Part shown: positions 1-6,418 of the stretch, piece after piece
Position numbering within the stretch: position 1 is the first letter of the stretch
Layout: each line of letters starts with the position of its first letter
Source of the DNA: Deltaproteobacteria bacterium
Lineage (GTDB): Bacteria > Desulfobacterota > DSM-4660 > Desulfatiglandales > HGW-15
Reading direction: 5' to 3'
Assembly: GCA_030671095.1 (NCBI GenBank)
Contig: DAOVAK010000138.1
Span: forward strand, 1 to 7,088
DNA length: 7,088 bases
Position numbers and translations under genes: made by a program
Notes under the pieces: model-generated
Told to the model about the DNA's origin: nothing
Seen by the model: the letters and a program-made list of their open reading frames with translations, nothing else
Database searches by the model: none

Positions 1-350
1 AGCTGAATGGACGCGATGAGTTTAAATATGCCGGTAACAAGCGCCCAGGCGGCGATGAAAACAAACAACGCCACTTCTGGTATGCCAAGCCAGACAAATG
101 TGAGAATTCCCACCAGCACTCCCACAACTCCTTCGAGAAGAGCCACATACCAGTATTCCGCGCCACGGTTATAAAAGGCGGCAATGATCGAGAGCAATCC
201 CTCAAAAAAGACAAAGGGGCTAAAGAAGAATACAAAGAGGCCAAATATGGCTATGATCCACCAGCAAAAGAGACTGAAAAGCCCAAAAAGCACCGCAAGA
301 AAACCACGTAAAGCAAAAGCCCACCAATATCTCGGGAATAATTGCGACAT
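1..350 (-). CDS. HdeD/DUF308 family membrane protein, N-terminal part (C-terminus beyond window)
   Basis: The reverse strand reads open from an ATG at 350-348 to the window edge, giving 116 complete codons. The protein begins MSQLFPRYWWAFALRGFLAV and is almost entirely hydrophobic. It shows the DUF308/HdeD repeat: an 'LRGFLAVLFGLFSLF' helix near residues 14-28, then a second copy 'LLEGVVGVLVGILTF' near residues 71-85, followed by the family-typical 'AAWALVTGIFKLIASI' helix. HdeD proteins are inner-membrane proteins of about 180-200 residues with six helices. The E. coli member contributes to acid resistance at high cell density, but most homologues have no tested function. The start is supported by AAAGGAGA at 357-364, six bases upstream. 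It follows the AsmA-like gene by 129 bases on the same strand with no strong terminator between, so co-transcription is possible. The family call is firm; the acid-stress role is not implied here. Confidence 0.87.
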   Translation of the reverse strand, partial: MSQLFPRYWWAFALRGFLAVLFGLFSLFCWWIIAIFGLFVFFFSPFVFFEGLLSIIAAFYNRGAEYWYVALLEGVVGVLVGILTFVWLGIPEVALFVFIAAWALVTGIFKLIASIQ

Positions 351-479
351 TGAGCGTCTCCTTTCACTTATGAAGTCGGTACTGTGAATACACAACAGCG
401 CAAGCTGGGAATAAACAGAAGCCTAATTTTCACGAAGTCCTTGAACCTATATCCTCATGGTGACCCTCCTTGTGGCCCC
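351..479 (-). other. Spacer before hdeD-like gene with a strong RBS and a three-codon ORF (MRI-stop)
   Basis: Just after the AsmA-like stop, AAGGAGGG at 471-464 lies five bases before an ATG at 458-456. This is the strongest-looking ribosome-binding site in the window. The frame stops after three codons (ATG AGG ATA TAG, 458-447). Skipping the single T at 449 opens a frame of 26 more codons that ends TAA at 370-368, just before the hdeD-like ribosome-binding site. The virtual product would be about 29 residues, basic and hydrophobic. It could be a decayed or frameshifted small gene, a minimal leader ORF, a sequencing error or chance. I see no convincing promoter or terminator in the spacer. 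Confidence 0.35.
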
Positions 480-3400
480 CTACTGCTTTTCCCTGCCACG
501 TCGTAGAGGTTCTACCACTTTAAAGGGGATACGGACTGTCTTGTTCAAATATCTCATGAGGTCAGATCCTACCCCAGAAGGGGAAAGGGTGCCTACTTTT
601 GGATTCGTCACATCCCCTGTGACTCTGACGGGTATTGATACGAGGGTCCCGCCGAGGATACCCCTGACGCCCGGACTCTTCTTTACGACGGAATCCACGG
701 TCTTCAAAGGGGCCACCAGAAGTTTGAGATCCATCTTCTCGGTGGTCAAATCTATTTCCCCTTGCCCGACTATTTCCACCGTGGAACTATCTAAGATCGC
801 TTCTTTGAGGATGAACTTGCCCCCTTGCAGATCTCCCTTAATTGTTATGGAGTCATAGGCAAGACCTTCTTTCCCCAGATCGGGGAACTTTGCCCTGAAG
901 ACTTCCGTCAGATTGATGTAGCCGATGATTCTGGACAAAAGCTTGAGGCGGAAAATGCGGCCATCCCGGGCAAGGAAGTCGAAATTCCCTCCGAGTGATT
1001 GGGTCAAGTCTTCCTTTTTCCCCTGTGCATTGAATTCCCCTTGAAGGTCAAAATTGCCACTGATAAACCCCTCTTTGTCCCACAAACAGGCAAGGGTAGG
1101 ATCCAAATCCTGACTCCTGGAAACCGGTTGGAAAGCGAGTTTCAGCTTCTGAGGAAACACGTCCAGGGTCCCCCGAGTTGCAATACCGCATAGGTTTGCC
1201 TCGGTGACTGCAACCTTTATCCCGTCCTGGCGAAAGGTGATGTCGGCGTGGAAGGGTCGCCACGTAAACTTTCCATGTTCGAAGTATTGTGACCTGACCC
1301 TCAGGATTCCCTTCAGCGGTGGAGTCCGAATATCATCTTCCTGTTTAAGATCGGATTTCTTATCCTCTTCCTCCCAGATTTCCTTCGCATTTTCCCACTC
1401 GAAACCATCCGCCGAAAGACTCATATCAATAAGAAAATCCCCCTCTGAACAGCCCACATTCCCATCAAGGTTCAGATGGTTTTCCCCCCAGGTAAGTATG
1501 GCGGATTCCACGTTGAGTTTGTTTTTTCTGGCCTCCAGCGAAACGTCTTCAATCACCACGGGTACCTTCAACTTCACCGGATAACCGAGCCCTACCCCAC
1601 GGAGTTTTCCATGTGCCGTGGACCTCATGGGGTTATCCAGCAGAATGTGGGCCTCGAAATCCCCCTTGATCGCCCCGGTGAGAATCTGATTCTTCACCAA
1701 AAGCCTGTCCAGAGTCGTTTTTTCGAGGTCTCCTTTGAAATTAAGATGGAACTCCCTCTCTTTGAGCCTGAGACCAAAGGTGGCGTGAGATACTTCATCC
1801 CGAATAGACACATTTCTGATCGTAAGCTCGGTGGGACTATGAAGCATATCGATGGTGATTTTGGGGCCACCCTTTGGAACCAGGCTTCCCGAAAAAGAGA
1901 TCCTCCCATTCCTGTCCCAGCCCACATGAGCCCCGGAAAAAGAAAGGGGCGACCGGATCCTCAGCCTGGGTGGTAACCCGATGAGGTCTGAAACCCACTC
2001 AGTGGCCTCAGGCCCCATATTACCCCCAAGCCTAACATCCACTTTCTGAAGGCCCTCCAGGGGCCTATTCAGAACAGCCCCAATTCTTAACGTAGAATCC
2101 GAGGTGCGTACGGGAGCATCCCTGATTGAAATCGCTTCCGGAGTTGCCTCGAAATCCCCACCGGTCACTGCGACTGGACCCGGAAGCAGTGTCGAATCCA
2201 TGGCAAGGTCCTTTACTGTCCCCCTCACTCGGAAACGCATTTTTTGAGGTTTAACGAGGGGGAATTTCAGATTCACGGTAGATAGTGCGATGGTACCTTG
2301 GACGGACTTCAAGTCCTTGAGCGCACTCTTGAAACCTTCGAGGGATGAAAGCCATGTATAGATTTCATCCAGCAAGACCGTGGACTTCGCGGATAGGACC
2401 TCAACGGAACGCGCTCCCTTGAGGCCTACTTGTGCAGTGAGATCAGAAAAAGAAGATTTTCCCAACCTGCCGCTCAGGTCTTTTACGTGGATTCTGTCCA
2501 CATCATAGAAAAGCTGCCCACTTTCAATCGCCAGATGATATGGAAGTCGTTCGTAACGGGCGGATAGATTGAACTCCGAGACATCCACCCGTGCCCTGGC
2601 AGATTTTCTGCTTTCACCCACAACTAACCTTCCCAAGGCCCTACCCTTGATCTCGTAGGCGCGGGCGATTTCCTCCGCGAAGGCCTCATCCTTTATGAGG
2701 GTGTTAAGGAGAGGCGGGAGTCGAGAGAGATTATCCATCTCGATCACTATTTCCAGATGCAAAGGAGCATCCTCGCCCTCAAGGCCCAGCTTCAAGGTTC
2801 CATCCCTTCCCTTTTCTCTGCCCCAGCGGGCCTCGAGATTTTTCCCTTCCAGGATACCCCCTGAAATGACCGCGTCCCCCTTGGCGTCCTCCAAATATAA
2901 ATCGAGGCCTTCAAGGCCTGTATCCTCTCCCGGGATGAAGATCTTTCCCTCAACCATGTTCCCCTTGATGAGAATATTCTCCAACTCTCCCAAATCAGCC
3001 ACCGAACTTCCCTGAGCGCTGAGCGTGATGAGGGGAACCTTGCCTCCCCTCACGTAGTTAAAAATCTCCTGAACGGTAGGCTCCTCCCCAGCCAGGGCAA
3101 GGGCCGCTTCCCGTGTCGAACGAACATCTACTTCCCTGCCCTCCAATTTCAGACTGACACGGGGAGAGGTCTGATCAAGAAGTAATTCCCCGGACATACT
3201 CAGTTGAGGATAATCAAGGTCCAGTTGGCCCATAGAAACCGTTACTTTATCCTCATCCATCTGGAAAGCGCCCTTTAGGCTTTTACCCCTTATGACCAGT
3301 TTCTCAAGTCCTTGCCGCAAAGTCAGAAGGGGCAGGGAGCCCTCGACCTCAGCCTCCAGAGTTTTGAGCCCCTTCACCTTAAAGCTGAGATCCAGATTCA

Positions 3401-4145
3401 GGTGCGAATCCCCAACCCGCTGAGCGGCGAGGGGAAAAACGTAATCCGTTAGCGCTTGCGGTTGAAAGTCCCTCAGGTGAATTCGTCCATCGCCCCTGAA
3501 ATCATTCGAGTCTAACCAACCTTCGACAGAAATGCTTTCCCAGAGGTTGGAATTACACGCCAGGTCAATTTTGAGCCTGTCCGGTGGCAGACTGATACGC
3601 GCCTGAATATCACCGAACCAAAAAGCCGACTCATCTCCACGGGACAGATTCAGCCTCCCTTTTTCGACCATGACGATGAGGCCTGGGGCATTCGATGACA
3701 TAAGCGCCAAAGCAGGAGCCACTGTTTCCCCAATGGTGGAAAAGGAGAACGCCCGTTGCCGTCCCTTCTTTTCTCCTCCCCTTTCCACGAGCCTCATAGT
3801 GAAATCGGGAGCTTCAACGTGGAGCCTCGTTATCCGCACGTTACCCTTGAGGAGGGGGAGGATTTGGGGATACAACGTCAAGGACCCGAGAGTCCCAGTC
3901 ACTTTTCCTGGGATGGATAGGCTCCCTTCATGGAGCGTGACATGTGGACGTGGGAAAAATGATAAGTCAAGCCGCTGAAATTCCGGTTCAACTCCCACTC
4001 TCTGGGAAATAATGGCTGCGATTTCTCCCTTGATCGGTTCCAGGTTGACTAACGTGGGTAAAAGAAGGATGAAGATTAAGAGGAGAACTAAGAAGGTCCC
4101 CATAACTATCATTATCCAGAGCACTGTCTTTTTCCGTCCGGTCAT
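480..4145 (-). CDS. Large AsmA-family protein (YhdP/TamB-like size), inner-membrane-anchored
   Basis: The product is 1221 residues from the ATG at 4145. It has a short basic N-terminus (R4, K5, K6), one transmembrane helix at about residues 7-29, then a very long periplasmic stretch of alternating short hydrophobic and polar segments. That is the beta-rich pattern of AsmA-family groove proteins. The last ~170 residues (about 1050-1215) match the AsmA_2-type C-terminal region: 'RDGRIFRLKLLSRI', 'FPDLGKEGLAYDSITIKGD', 'VGQGEIDLTTEKMDLKLLVA' and 'GGTLVSIPVRVTGDVTNPK'. A strongly charged acidic/lysine patch lies near residues 920-937. The length is close to E. coli YhdP and TamB (about 1260) and much longer than AsmA itself (617). 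Those proteins carry phospholipids between inner and outer membrane; that role is inferred here. A GTG at 4223 would add 26 hydrophilic residues but has no good ribosome-binding site and would put residues ahead of the anchor, so the ATG after GGAGGG (4162-4157) is preferred. The gene lies directly downstream of the M48 protease gene. Confidence 0.88.
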   Translation of the reverse strand: MTGRKKTVLWIMIVMGTFLVLLLIFILLLPTLVNLEPIKGEIAAIISQRVGVEPEFQRLDLSFFPRPHVTLHEGSLSIPGKVTGTLGSLTLYPQILPLLKGNVRITRLHVEAPDFTMRLVERGGEKKGRQRAFSFSTIGETVAPALALMSSNAPGLIVMVEKGRLNLSRGDESAFWFGDIQARISLPPDRLKIDLACNSNLWESISVEGWLDSNDFRGDGRIHLRDFQPQALTDYVFPLAAQRVGDSHLNLDLSFKVKGLKTLEAEVEGSLPLLTLRQGLEKLVIRGKSLKGAFQMDEDKVTVSMGQLDLDYPQLSMSGELLLDQTSPRVSLKLEGREVDVRSTREAALALAGEEPTVQEIFNYVRGGKVPLITLSAQGSSVADLGELENILIKGNMVEGKIFIPGEDTGLEGLDLYLEDAKGDAVISGGILEGKNLEARWGREKGRDGTLKLGLEGEDAPLHLEIVIEMDNLSRLPPLLNTLIKDEAFAEEIARAYEIKGRALGRLVVGESRKSARARVDVSEFNLSARYERLPYHLAIESGQLFYDVDRIHVKDLSGRLGKSSFSDLTAQVGLKGARSVEVLSAKSTVLLDEIYTWLSSLEGFKSALKDLKSVQGTIALSTVNLKFPLVKPQKMRFRVRGTVKDLAMDSTLLPGPVAVTGGDFEATPEAISIRDAPVRTSDSTLRIGAVLNRPLEGLQKVDVRLGGNMGPEATEWVSDLIGLPPRLRIRSPLSFSGAHVGWDRNGRISFSGSLVPKGGPKITIDMLHSPTELTIRNVSIRDEVSHATFGLRLKEREFHLNFKGDLEKTTLDRLLVKNQILTGAIKGDFEAHILLDNPMRSTAHGKLRGVGLGYPVKLKVPVVIEDVSLEARKNKLNVESAILTWGENHLNLDGNVGCSEGDFLIDMSLSADGFEWENAKEIWEEEDKKSDLKQEDDIRTPPLKGILRVRSQYFEHGKFTWRPFHADITFRQDGIKVAVTEANLCGIATRGTLDVFPQKLKLAFQPVSRSQDLDPTLACLWDKEGFISGNFDLQGEFNAQGKKEDLTQSLGGNFDFLARDGRIFRLKLLSRIIGYINLTEVFRAKFPDLGKEGLAYDSITIKGDLQGGKFILKEAILDSSTVEIVGQGEIDLTTEKMDLKLLVAPLKTVDSVVKKSPGVRGILGGTLVSIPVRVTGDVTNPKVGTLSPSGVGSDLMRYLNKTVRIPFKVVEPLRRGREKQ

Positions 4146-4234
4146 TAAGGAACTTGCCCTCCATCTTCGGCACTTCTGTGCTGCTGCTCTTGACGAGTCT
4201 GTCCATACTTTTTGCCAGTGCACATTCCATTCAT
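4145..4234 (-). CDS. Candidate 29-codon micro-ORF linking the M48 protease and AsmA-like genes
   Basis: An ATG at 4234-4232 shares its A with the protease stop (TAATG at 4236-4232). The frame runs 29 codons to a TAA at 4147-4145, whose last A begins the AsmA-like ATG (TAATG again). The product would start MNGMCTGKKYGQ and be hydrophilic, with one Cys, no signal peptide and no recognisable motif. A second in-frame ATG occurs at 4225-4223. There is no clear ribosome-binding site for it, so translation would depend on coupling to the protease. It may be a real small protein, a relay that keeps ribosomes on the message until the AsmA start, or chance. The double stop/start overlap is directly seen; that it is translated is inference. 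Confidence 0.35.
   Translation of the reverse strand: MNGMCTGKKYGQTRQEQQHRSAEDGGQVP
4157..4162 (-). promoter_or_regulatory. Ribosome-binding site supporting the ATG start of the AsmA-like gene
   Basis: GGAGGG on the minus strand lies 11 bases before the ATG at 4145. The spacing is longer than ideal, but no comparable site precedes the alternative GTG at 4223. The ATG also overlaps an upstream TAA (TAATG), so re-initiation by ribosomes finishing the preceding micro-ORF may help. Confidence 0.5.
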
Positions 4235-5703
4235 TAGCGCCGTTTATAGGGTTGTACTACCGCAGTTTTTATGAGCTGTCCTTTTTTTAGGGATTGATTG
4301 GGAGCGATTCCGTTCACTAGGGAAGTCGTTTTCAGGTTCCATGCGTTATTCGTGCGCTTTGATAGCTGCGCAAGCGTTTCGCTTCCTCGGGCGGCCACTA
4401 CCCGCAGTCGAGTTTCGGTGATTGCTCCACGTTCTTTAGCGGTCATGGGGCGGAAGCTGAGCGCTGTTTCACGGAGCATCTCACGGTACCTTTCCGGGGC
4501 CAGACCGATAAACTGATAAATCAGACCACGGTAAGCCACCCACAGAAACGCCAGATGCATTGGCTCTTTGCCGCTTGTATCCGTGTAGAGGTTTAGATGC
4601 GCCGGGAGCTCTCCGATCTTTAGTGACCTCGACTCGGTCGGTTTCGCACCGTACTTTTTGTAGAAAGCCCGGGCGAAAGCCTCCGCGGCCTGACCGGGGT
4701 CGGTTCCCTTACCGGCTATACCCAGTGCCAACACTCCGTCCTCTTTTGGAGCCTTGGCAAACACCGCCTGGGGTGTGTTCATGGCTTTCCAACCTGGGGG
4801 AAATTTAACCGAGAGATCCAGCTCCGGATGGAGGAATTTGCGGCCCTGCAATACGCCCGTGGCCGGGTTCTCGCCGATCAGCAGGCCGTCCAGTTTACGC
4901 GAATAAGCGTCTGAATTGGGTGCCACTCCCGGCTGATCCGTCCATTCGATTTTTTGAGCATCCCTTTTAAGCCGGTTTACACGATCAGGAGCGCTGGGAT
5001 GGGTGTCAAAAAAACCGGGTACCCTTTTTTCCCCTGTATAAAGCTCGATAAAATCCTCGAGACGGGCCAGAATGGGGGCCAGGGCTGCAGGGTCATATCC
5101 CGCCGACGCCGCGAGCTGCTGCCCAAACTGGTCTGATTCGAATTCATCCTGCCGGCTGTGGGAAACCAGATACGCTCCACCGAGGAGATTTACCGGCGCA
5201 TTGATCAAGTTGCCGAGATTTTCACTGAGCACCCCGCCAACGATTCTGCCGGGAAGACTCAACAGACCCGGTCCCCTGGCTTTGGCCATCTGGCGCGCGG
5301 AATGACGGCGACTGACGTGAATGATTTCGTGGCCCATGATACCTGCCAGTTCGTCTTCGTTGTTCGTTAGTGCCAGCAAGCCCCGCGTCACATAGATGTA
5401 ACCACCGGGCAAGGCAAACGCATTCGGTACATACTGGTCCACGATGGAAAAGGTGTAATCGAAACGCTGATCCGGGTTTACTTGCGCCAGCCGTTGGCCG
5501 ACCTTATTGAGATATGCTGTGGTGTTTGCATCGTCGACGATACCCATCTCTGTTTCCACCATCTCGGCCGCTTCCCGGCCCATTTCCCGGTCCTTTTCAA
5601 CCGACTGCATTCCGACCGCACATCCCATGATAAAGACTGTCGCACAAATCGGGACTGATAAACGAAAGTTTACATTGAAGATTGTTTTTTTCCTCCTCAT
5701 CAT
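4234..5703 (-). CDS. M48 family zinc metalloprotease, lipoprotein, BepA-like with LysM-like C-terminus
   Basis: The product is 489 residues. The N-terminus is a lipoprotein-type signal: basic MMRRKK, a hydrophobic stretch, then an imperfect lipobox IMGC with Cys28. The M48 peptidase domain covers about residues 35-250. It contains 'NAFALPGG' at 94-101, the zinc motif HEIIH at 125-129 (His125, Glu126, His129), the third-ligand ExxxD motif with Glu187 and Asp191, and the late 'THPSAPDRVNRL' block at 234-245. All expected catalytic residues are present. Residues ~290-418 form a second, unassigned soluble domain. Residues ~433-480 resemble a LysM fold ('GSETLAQLS', 'LVNGIAPNQSLKKGQLIK') in place of the TPR repeats of E. 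coli BepA. Family members degrade misassembled outer-membrane proteins in the periplasm; that role is inferred here. GGAGG at 5712-5708 precedes tandem ATGs at 5703 and 5700, and the second has the better spacing. Its stop leads directly into the micro-ORF and the AsmA-like gene. Confidence 0.92.
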   Translation of the reverse strand: MMRRKKTIFNVNFRLSVPICATVFIMGCAVGMQSVEKDREMGREAAEMVETEMGIVDDANTTAYLNKVGQRLAQVNPDQRFDYTFSIVDQYVPNAFALPGGYIYVTRGLLALTNNEDELAGIMGHEIIHVSRRHSARQMAKARGPGLLSLPGRIVGGVLSENLGNLINAPVNLLGGAYLVSHSRQDEFESDQFGQQLAASAGYDPAALAPILARLEDFIELYTGEKRVPGFFDTHPSAPDRVNRLKRDAQKIEWTDQPGVAPNSDAYSRKLDGLLIGENPATGVLQGRKFLHPELDLSVKFPPGWKAMNTPQAVFAKAPKEDGVLALGIAGKGTDPGQAAEAFARAFYKKYGAKPTESRSLKIGELPAHLNLYTDTSGKEPMHLAFLWVAYRGLIYQFIGLAPERYREMLRETALSFRPMTAKERGAITETRLRVVAARGSETLAQLSKRTNNAWNLKTTSLVNGIAPNQSLKKGQLIKTAVVQPYKRR

Positions 5704-5707
5704 CGAA

Positions 5708-5712
5708 CCTCC
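5708..5712 (-). promoter_or_regulatory. Ribosome-binding site for the M48 protease gene
   Basis: GGAGG is four bases before the ATG at 5703 and seven before the adjacent ATG at 5700. Both codons give the same signal peptide apart from one Met, so the ambiguity is minor; spacing favours 5700. Confidence 0.6.
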
Positions 5713-5770
5713 GCGTGTTTCGTGTTAGAGATCAATCTCACAGAAGCGCTAGATTCGTTCTGACCCTTGC

Positions 5771-5796
5771 ACCTTTGATGGGAGACCCACAAAGGT
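5771..5796. repeat. Strong hairpin-forming inverted repeat upstream of the protease gene
   Basis: On the plus strand ACCTTTG (5771-5777) pairs with CAAAGGT (5790-5796). After one bulged A (5778), TGGG (5779-5782) pairs with CCCA (5786-5789) around a three-base loop. That gives 11 base pairs with one bulge. On the plus strand the stem runs into four Ts (5796-5799), so it could act as a weak terminator for plus-strand transcripts. On the minus strand it lies 67 bases before the protease ATG and could be a 5' leader hairpin. Confidence 0.6.
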
Positions 5797-6120
5797 TTTG
5801 GCGTGGGAAAGCGGGACGTCCGGGACAATCGGAAACTTTCCTCGGGTTCAACCCTAGGATTCGGGAAGATGGGGGGATGTTCGTTGAGAATATGCATAAC
5901 GTCTGCCCCGGAATAACCAAATTCCTTAAGGCTCAACAAGCTTAGCACTCGTCCGCTGAGGTGGATCTCCTCATCTAAAGAAAACGAATCCGAAAAGACC
6001 TGCGAAGGATGCGGGAGAAACCCAGCGAGTCCATCGATCGAGCCTTTGCGCAAGAGCTCCCTTTCCCTGCGTCGCGAGAGCGCCGCTTGTGACTGTTTCT
6101 AAGTACGCCAGAAATAGGCG

Positions 6121-6152
6121 AAAAAGAGACTCAATGATGAGACATACGTCTC
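6121..6152 (-). terminator. Candidate intrinsic terminator after the SHOCT lipoprotein gene
   Basis: On the minus strand, 12 bases after the stop codon, GAGAC (6152-6148), GTCTC (6143-6139) and a second GTCTC (6130-6126) are followed by TTTTT (6125-6121). The first arm can pair with either GTCTC copy. Pairing with the second puts the stem directly against the T tract, as in a Rho-independent terminator, but the stem is only about five pairs and the loop is long. An internal CTCA/TGAG stem is also possible. Confidence 0.45.
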
Positions 6153-6164
6153 GCTTTGGTTTTA

Positions 6165-6386
6165 TTATTTCTTCGTCCTCTCCTTTATGATTCTCTCCTT
6201 GACCTCTTTATACTCCTTTTCGGTAATAATACCCTTTTCGTACGCCTTCTGAAGATCCATTAACTCCTGACCCAGTGTGGTCGTTGTGGTTGTGGCTTCT
6301 ACCTTCGCTTTCCCACCGCGACAGCCAGCGAAACCTATCCCCAAAATGATCACCATCACTATTACGCACACTCTCAAATACTTCAT
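6165..6386 (-). CDS. Small lipoprotein with Thr linker and SHOCT-like C-terminal helix pair
   Basis: The product is 73 residues. Residues 1-22 are a clear lipoprotein signal peptide: K2 and R5, a hydrophobic core, then lipobox FAGC with Cys22. Next come a basic stretch, six consecutive threonines at 32-37, and a C-terminal segment (about 40-68) reading 'LMDLQKAYEKGIITEKEYKE'. This matches the SHOCT (short C-terminal) pattern of a helix, a 'G(I/L)IT(E)EEY' turn and a second helix. SHOCT modules are usually found at protein ends and are thought to mediate oligomerisation or contacts; the role here is unknown. The start is well supported by GGGAGGA seven bases upstream. The gene begins 32 bases after the SYLF-SH3b gene stops, so the two are probably one operon and may act together at the membrane. 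The Cys+2 residue is Arg, so no Asp retention signal is seen. Confidence 0.82.
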   Translation of the reverse strand: MKYLRVCVIVMVIILGIGFAGCRGGKAKVEATTTTTTLGQELMDLQKAYEKGIITEKEYKEVKERIIKERTKK

Positions 6387-6418
6387 GGTTCAGTCCTCCC
6401 TCTTTAGGGTTTGGATCT

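Larger units (their letters stand above)
5704..6120 (-). other. Intergenic region without a supported gene, rich in short inverted repeats
   Basis: About 420 bases separate the candidate terminator of the SHOCT lipoprotein gene from the protease start. Overlapping open frames occur on both strands, but none looks like a recognisable protein. The region holds several perfect short inverted repeats: GAGAT-CA-ATCTC (5728-5739), GGACGTCC (5814-5821), GGGTT-C-AACCC (5844-5854), CCTTAAGG (5924-5931) and TGAGG-7-CCTCA (5957-5973), plus the larger hairpin at 5771-5796. It must contain or precede the protease promoter if the upstream terminator works. I could not find a convincing -35/-10 pair or a sigma-54 site on the minus strand. 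A structured leader, a small RNA or a dispersed intergenic repeat are all possible. Confidence 0.5.

Noticed and set aside
184..387. Plus-strand ORF of 67 codons, Lys-rich
   Set aside because: It is the antisense of the hydrophobic HdeD-like gene; Lys-rich shadows of Phe/Leu-rich membrane genes are expected.
365..400. Possible promoter before the hdeD-like gene (TTGTGT, 17 bases, CATAAG)
   Set aside because: It matches only three and four of six consensus bases and sits so close to the start codon that the leader would be very short. It is not distinguishable from chance.
457..858. Plus-strand ORF of 133 codons opposite the AsmA-like 3' end
   Set aside because: It lies fully antisense to the conserved AsmA C-terminal region and shows no motif of its own. 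The same applies to the other plus-strand frames between 999 and 3978.
4146..4223. GTG start extending the AsmA-like protein by 26 residues
   Set aside because: It has no good ribosome-binding site and would place a hydrophilic tail ahead of a well-placed membrane anchor. The ATG at 4145 has GGAGGG upstream and a stop/start overlap.
5857..5991. GGATTCG (5857-5863) and CGAATCC (5985-5991) as an inverted-repeat pair
   Set aside because: Seven bases separated by over 100, with no extension, is expected by chance; no insertion-sequence ends or target duplications were seen.
5700..6053. 117-codon minus-strand ORF ending with TGA overlapping the protease ATG
   Set aside because: There is no recognisable domain, no clear ribosome-binding site, and a Ser/Arg/Pro-rich composition typical of translated intergenic DNA. 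The stop overlap alone is weak evidence, so it is discussed only as part of the intergenic block.
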